Part shown: piece after piece, positions 5,890 through 8,299 of the stretch
How positions within the stretch are numbered: the first letter of the stretch is position 1
Layout: each line of letters begins with the position of its first letter
Origin: Bacillota bacterium
Lineage (GTDB): Bacteria; Bacillota; Bacilli; Bacillales; Bacillaceae_J
Assembly (NCBI GenBank): GCA_023457235.1
Contig: JAEWMK010000383.1
Location: 1 to 8,299, forward strand
Direction: 5' to 3'
Length of the DNA stretch: 8,299 nt
Made by a program: the position numbers and the translations under genes
The notes under the pieces: generated by a model
Told to the model about the DNA's origin: nothing
Databases searched by the model: none
What the model saw: the letters and a program-made list of their open reading frames with translations, nothing else

Positions 5890-5932
5890 ATTATAGTTAT
5901 CATTTTACTGTATTGTTGTGACATTTTTCACA
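5890..5932 (-). promoter_or_regulatory. Fnr-type promoter of the third regulator gene
   Basis: On the minus strand the perfect box TGTGAAAAATGTCACA (5932-5917) is followed by a consensus TATAAT at 5895-5890, giving a start near 5883. The box centre (5924.5) is 41.5 bp upstream of that start. This is the strongest of the Fnr-type promoters in the window. Confidence 0.88.
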
Positions 5933-5944
5933 GTATGTACTATT

Positions 5945-5962
5945 GTTCACACTTAATTCATA
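5945..5962 (-). promoter_or_regulatory. Tandem TRTGAA repeats upstream of the third regulator's Fnr box
   Basis: Minus-strand TATGAAT (5962-5956) and TGTGAAC (5951-5945) are direct repeats 11 bp apart, ending 12 bp before the Fnr box. This is the same spacing as the pair at 3742-3759 before moaA. A ResD-like activator site is possible but unproven. Confidence 0.3.
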
Positions 5963-5985
5963 TTTACTTGTTAAAAAATTTTGTT

Positions 5986-6076
5986 AAATTCATAAAAATA
6001 CATTTGATTTTATTTTTATGCAACTATATAATAAATACTAATTTCAAAGAATTTATGAATTTAATAAATTATGAAT
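5986..6076 (+). promoter_or_regulatory. Probable ArgR/AhrC operator half-sites before argC
   Basis: The octamer TTATGAAT occurs at 6053-6060 and 6069-6076 (16-bp period), and its complement ATTCATAA at 5988-5995 within AAATTCATAAAAATACAT. These resemble ARG-box halves (TGAAT/ATTCA with an AT centre). They flank and overlap the promoter at 6004-6032, as expected for arginine repression of argC by AhrC/ArgR. The match to a full 18-bp box is imperfect. Confidence 0.5.
6004..6032 (+). promoter_or_regulatory. Sigma-A promoter of the argC operon
   Basis: TTGATT (6004-6009) and TATAAT (6027-6032) are separated by exactly 17 bp, giving a start near 6039. This leaves a short leader of about 48 nt before argC. 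No T-box or attenuator structure is visible in it. Confidence 0.7.
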
Positions 6077-6086
6077 AGGAGGACAA

Positions 6087-7127
6087 ATGGTGAGAATAGC
6101 AATCGTAGGAGCAACTGGATATGGCGGAGCGGAATTAATTCGGCTATTAAACCATCATCCCGAGGTTGAAATTGTATCTTTGCACTCCTCTTCACAGCAA
6201 GGTACACCATATACTGAGAGTTATCCGCATTTACAGGAAATTATCTATAATAAATTAGATGAAATTAATCCAGAGGAGATGGCTAAAAACGTTGATCTTG
6301 TCTTTTTAGCAACACCGTCAGGGATTTCTAGCAAACTATCGCCAGAGTTAGTGGCGCAAGGGTTAAAAGTCATTGACCTATCAGGAGACTTGCGGATTAA
6401 AAAGTTAGAAGATTATGAGTTTTGGTATAAAAAGTCGGCTGCTCCAAAGGAAACAATTGATACAGCCGTTTATGGTTTACCTGAATGGAATAAAGCGGAG
6501 ATCGAAAAAGCGACTTTAATCGCAAATCCTGGCTGTTATCCAACATCCGTTGAACTAGGATTAGCGCCATTAATTCAAAAGGAACTTATAATAGAAGATT
6601 CTATTATAGTTGATGCGAAATCGGCTGTGTCCGGCGCAGGACGTTCCTTATCCGCGATTAGTCATTATACGGAAATGAATGACAATTTTAAAATATATAA
6701 AGTAAATCAACATCAACATATACCGGAAATTGAACAGACATTAAAAGGATGGAATGAAAACATAGGGCCGATTACCTTTAGTACACATCTTGTGCCAATG
6801 ACTAGAGGAATCATGTCAACTATTTATGTAAAAGCAAAAAATAAGATGACAATCGACGAGCTTCATGAACTTTATAATAAAGCATATGAAAATAAACCGT
6901 TTGTTAGAGTTCGTCCAAAAGGCGTTTTCCCTTCAACAAAAGAGGTTTACGGTTCAAACTATTGCGATATCGGTTTAGCATATGATGAAAGAACCGGAAG
7001 AATCATGATTGTCTCATGTATTGATAATCTAGTTAAAGGGGCAGCCGGGCAGGCAATCCAAAACTTAAATATTATGATGGGATTAGATGAAAAAACAGGG
7101 CTTAATTTTGTTCCTGTTTATCCATGA
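6087..7127 (+). CDS. argC: N-acetyl-gamma-glutamyl-phosphate reductase ArgC
   Basis: ArgC reduces N-acetylglutamyl phosphate to N-acetylglutamate semialdehyde with NADPH, the third step of arginine synthesis, in the cytoplasm. The 346-residue length is standard. The N-terminus has the nucleotide-binding motif GATGYGG (residues 8-14). The catalytic cysteine is Cys150 in NPGCYPT. Further family blocks are SAVSGAGR and HQHIPEIEQ, the latter containing a conserved histidine region, and VPMTRGI. AGGAGG (6077-6082) is 4 nt from the ATG at 6087 and 7 nt from an adjacent GTG at 6090, so translation may start at either, changing one residue. It is the first gene of an argC-argJ operon; the gap to argJ is 185 bp and is mostly filled by a structured repeat that begins directly after the TGA stop. 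Confidence 0.97.
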   Translation: MVRIAIVGATGYGGAELIRLLNHHPEVEIVSLHSSSQQGTPYTESYPHLQEIIYNKLDEINPEEMAKNVDLVFLATPSGISSKLSPELVAQGLKVIDLSGDLRIKKLEDYEFWYKKSAAPKETIDTAVYGLPEWNKAEIEKATLIANPGCYPTSVELGLAPLIQKELIIEDSIIVDAKSAVSGAGRSLSAISHYTEMNDNFKIYKVNQHQHIPEIEQTLKGWNENIGPITFSTHLVPMTRGIMSTIYVKAKNKMTIDELHELYNKAYENKPFVRVRPKGVFPSTKEVYGSNYCDIGLAYDERTGRIMIVSCIDNLVKGAAGQAIQNLNIMMGLDEKTGLNFVPVYP

Positions 7128-7274
7128 GAAAAGCGCAAGCACCCGTTTAGCGACGAACAAACTGGAGCATTTCGCAATGAGATAAAGGAAACACAGCGAG
7201 GTACGAGCTGATGTTGACTTATCGTAGTGGAGGAATGCGAAGTTTGCTAGTCGCTGGGTGCTGGAGCTAGACAA
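7128..7274 (+). repeat. Dispersed structured repeat, copy 2, between argC and argJ
   Basis: This 147-bp copy matches the repeat at 4987-5135 in inverse orientation. It begins at the base after the argC stop codon and ends 38 bp before argJ. Read as RNA it folds into one long arm: AGCACCC (7138-7144) with GGGTGCT (7256-7262), AGCGAC (7149-7154) with GTCGCT (7250-7255), CAAACT (7158-7163) with AGTTTG (7241-7246), GCATT (7167-7171) with AATGC (7234-7238), GATAA (7181-7185) with TTATC (7219-7223), and CAGC (7194-7197) with GCTG (7207-7210). There is no T run after it, so it does not look like a terminator. It could affect mRNA stability or the argC/argJ expression ratio. Confidence 0.85.
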
Positions 7275-7312
7275 ATTAAAGAGAGCATCCACTACCAAAG
7301 GAGAGAACGAAA

Positions 7313-8299
7313 GTGATTTTAGAGGGGCAAAGCAATATAAGCAAAAGATTTAAGAAGGTTGAAAATGGTTCTGTCACAAGTCCAAAAGGTTTTAGTGCAA
7401 CAGGGATTTATGCCAATCTTCGCAAAAAAGATAAATTAGACTTGAGCATCATTTTAAGTGAAGTTCCAGCAAACTGTGCAGCAGTTTATACTCTAAATGC
7501 TTTTCAAGCAGCGCCCTTGAAAATTACAAAAGATAGTATTGCTAAAGAAGGATTACTTCAAGCGGTTATCTGTAATAGTGGTAATGCCAATGCATGTACA
7601 GGAGAACAAGGCGAAAAAGATGCTTACAGAATTAGAAAAGAAGTATCTGAAAAGTTTTCATTAAAAGAACATTACGTTGCCGTTGCTTCAACAGGAGTAA
7701 TCGGTGAATTAATGCCAATGGATAAAGTTTCAGCGGGAATTGAACAATTGAGTCCAGTTCCTTCTATAGAAGGCGGGGATCTTTTTAGTAAGGCAATTTT
7801 AACAACGGATCTTGTAGCGAAGACAACATGCTACGAAATCGAGGTTAATGGAAAAACAGTAACGATTGCCGGAGCAGCGAAAGGTTCCGGGATGATTCAT
7901 CCTAATATGGCGACAATGCTTGGCTTCGTGACAACTGATGCTAATATTGAATCTAAAAACCTTCAAATGGCATTAAGTGAAATTACGAATAAAACATTTA
8001 ATCGTATTACCGTTGATGGTGATACATCAACAAACGATATGGTTCTTGTGATGGCAAATGGAATGGCAGAAAATGAATCATTAACACCTGACCATCCTGA
8101 ATGGGATGTGTTTTATCAAGCATTACAAATGGCTTGTGAAGATTTAGCAAAAGAAATTGCGAGAGACGGAGAAGGAGCTACAAAGCTTGTTGAGGTTCAG
8201 ATTGAAGGTGCCCTTACTGATGAAGATGCAGGGAAGATTGCCAAAAGCGTAGTAGGATCTTCACTTGTAAAAACAGCCATATTTGGGGCAGATGCAAAC
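7313..8299 (+). CDS. argJ: Glutamate N-acetyltransferase / N-acetylglutamate synthase ArgJ (3' end cut off)
   Basis: ArgJ moves the acetyl group from N-acetylornithine to glutamate, recycling it in arginine synthesis; bifunctional forms also use acetyl-CoA. 329 codons are visible and the frame is open at the window edge; family members are usually near 400 residues, so some 75 residues are missing. The GTG start at 7313 follows AAAGGAG at 9-nt spacing. The self-cleavage site is present as GSGMIHPNMATML. Thr201 of ATML should become the N-terminal nucleophile of the beta chain after autoproteolysis. Other conserved blocks are NSGNANACTG, ASTGVIGE and TVDGDTSTND. It follows argC in the same operon, as in other Bacillaceae. 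Confidence 0.96.
   Translation, partial: MILEGQSNISKRFKKVENGSVTSPKGFSATGIYANLRKKDKLDLSIILSEVPANCAAVYTLNAFQAAPLKITKDSIAKEGLLQAVICNSGNANACTGEQGEKDAYRIRKEVSEKFSLKEHYVAVASTGVIGELMPMDKVSAGIEQLSPVPSIEGGDLFSKAILTTDLVAKTTCYEIEVNGKTVTIAGAAKGSGMIHPNMATMLGFVTTDANIESKNLQMALSEITNKTFNRITVDGDTSTNDMVLVMANGMAENESLTPDHPEWDVFYQALQMACEDLAKEIARDGEGATKLVEVQIEGALTDEDAGKIAKSVVGSSLVKTAIFGADAN

Noticed and set aside
5875..6078. Hydrophobic plus-strand open frame between the third regulator gene and argC
   Set aside because: It overlaps the Fnr promoter, the argC promoter and the operator half-sites; the hydrophobic residues follow from AT-rich DNA.
4958..7274. CRISPR array or insertion sequence as explanation of the repeats
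   Set aside because: There are only two long copies, far apart and inverted, with no regular spacers, no transposase and no evident target duplication.
7083..7298. Minus-strand open frame across the end of argC and the repeat
   Set aside because: It is a shadow of argC plus repeat sequence with no ribosome site.

Overview
The window looks like chromosomal DNA of a facultatively anaerobic, nitrate-respiring or denitrifying member of the Bacillaceae. The reasons are AT-rich genes with strong AGGAGG-type ribosome sites, a Bacillus-subtilis-type Fnr with its Fe-S cysteines at the C-terminus, Fnr boxes of the Bacillus type (TGTGA-N6-TCACA), and an argC-argJ arginine operon start. I cannot name the species.

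Layout: (1) Positions 1-534, minus strand: 5' part of a polytopic membrane protein resembling haem-copper-oxidase subunit I, cut by the window edge. (2) 709-1410, minus: a Crp/Fnr regulator without cysteines, ending in a strong terminator. (3) 1622-2755, plus: a radical SAM protein with a SPASM-like C-terminus, followed by a bidirectional terminator. (4) 2888-3601, minus: fnr, with Cys226, Cys229, Cys234 and Asp140 all present. (5) 3839-4837, plus: moaA, the first enzyme of molybdenum cofactor synthesis. (6) 4888-5135: a terminator, a hairpin, and a GC-rich dispersed repeat with a short deleted copy. (7) 5135-5833, minus: a third Crp/Fnr regulator, with a C-terminal CxxC. (8) 6087-8299, plus: argC and the start of argJ, with a second copy of the repeat between them.

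The first five kilobases or so read as an oxygen- or nitrogen-oxide-controlled island. Four transcription units (membrane protein, radical SAM, moaA, third regulator) have a TGTGA-N6-TCACA-like box, and in each the box centre lies 29.5-30.5 bp from the first base of a plausible -10 element. That is the class II (about -41.5) activator geometry. A fifth box with the same spacing sits downstream of fnr and points into its 3' end, suggesting an Fnr-activated antisense transcript. The three regulators share the DNA-contact pattern R-E-x-x-[N/S]-R but have different sensor parts, so they may read the same boxes in response to different signals.

The arginine genes are unrelated housekeeping neighbours with their own sigma-A promoter and ArgR/AhrC-like half-sites. 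The repeat pair (4987-5135 and 7128-7274, opposite orientations) is the other notable element. Each copy starts at the stop codon of a gene, is co-oriented with it, and can fold into a long hairpin whose helices show compensatory changes between copies.
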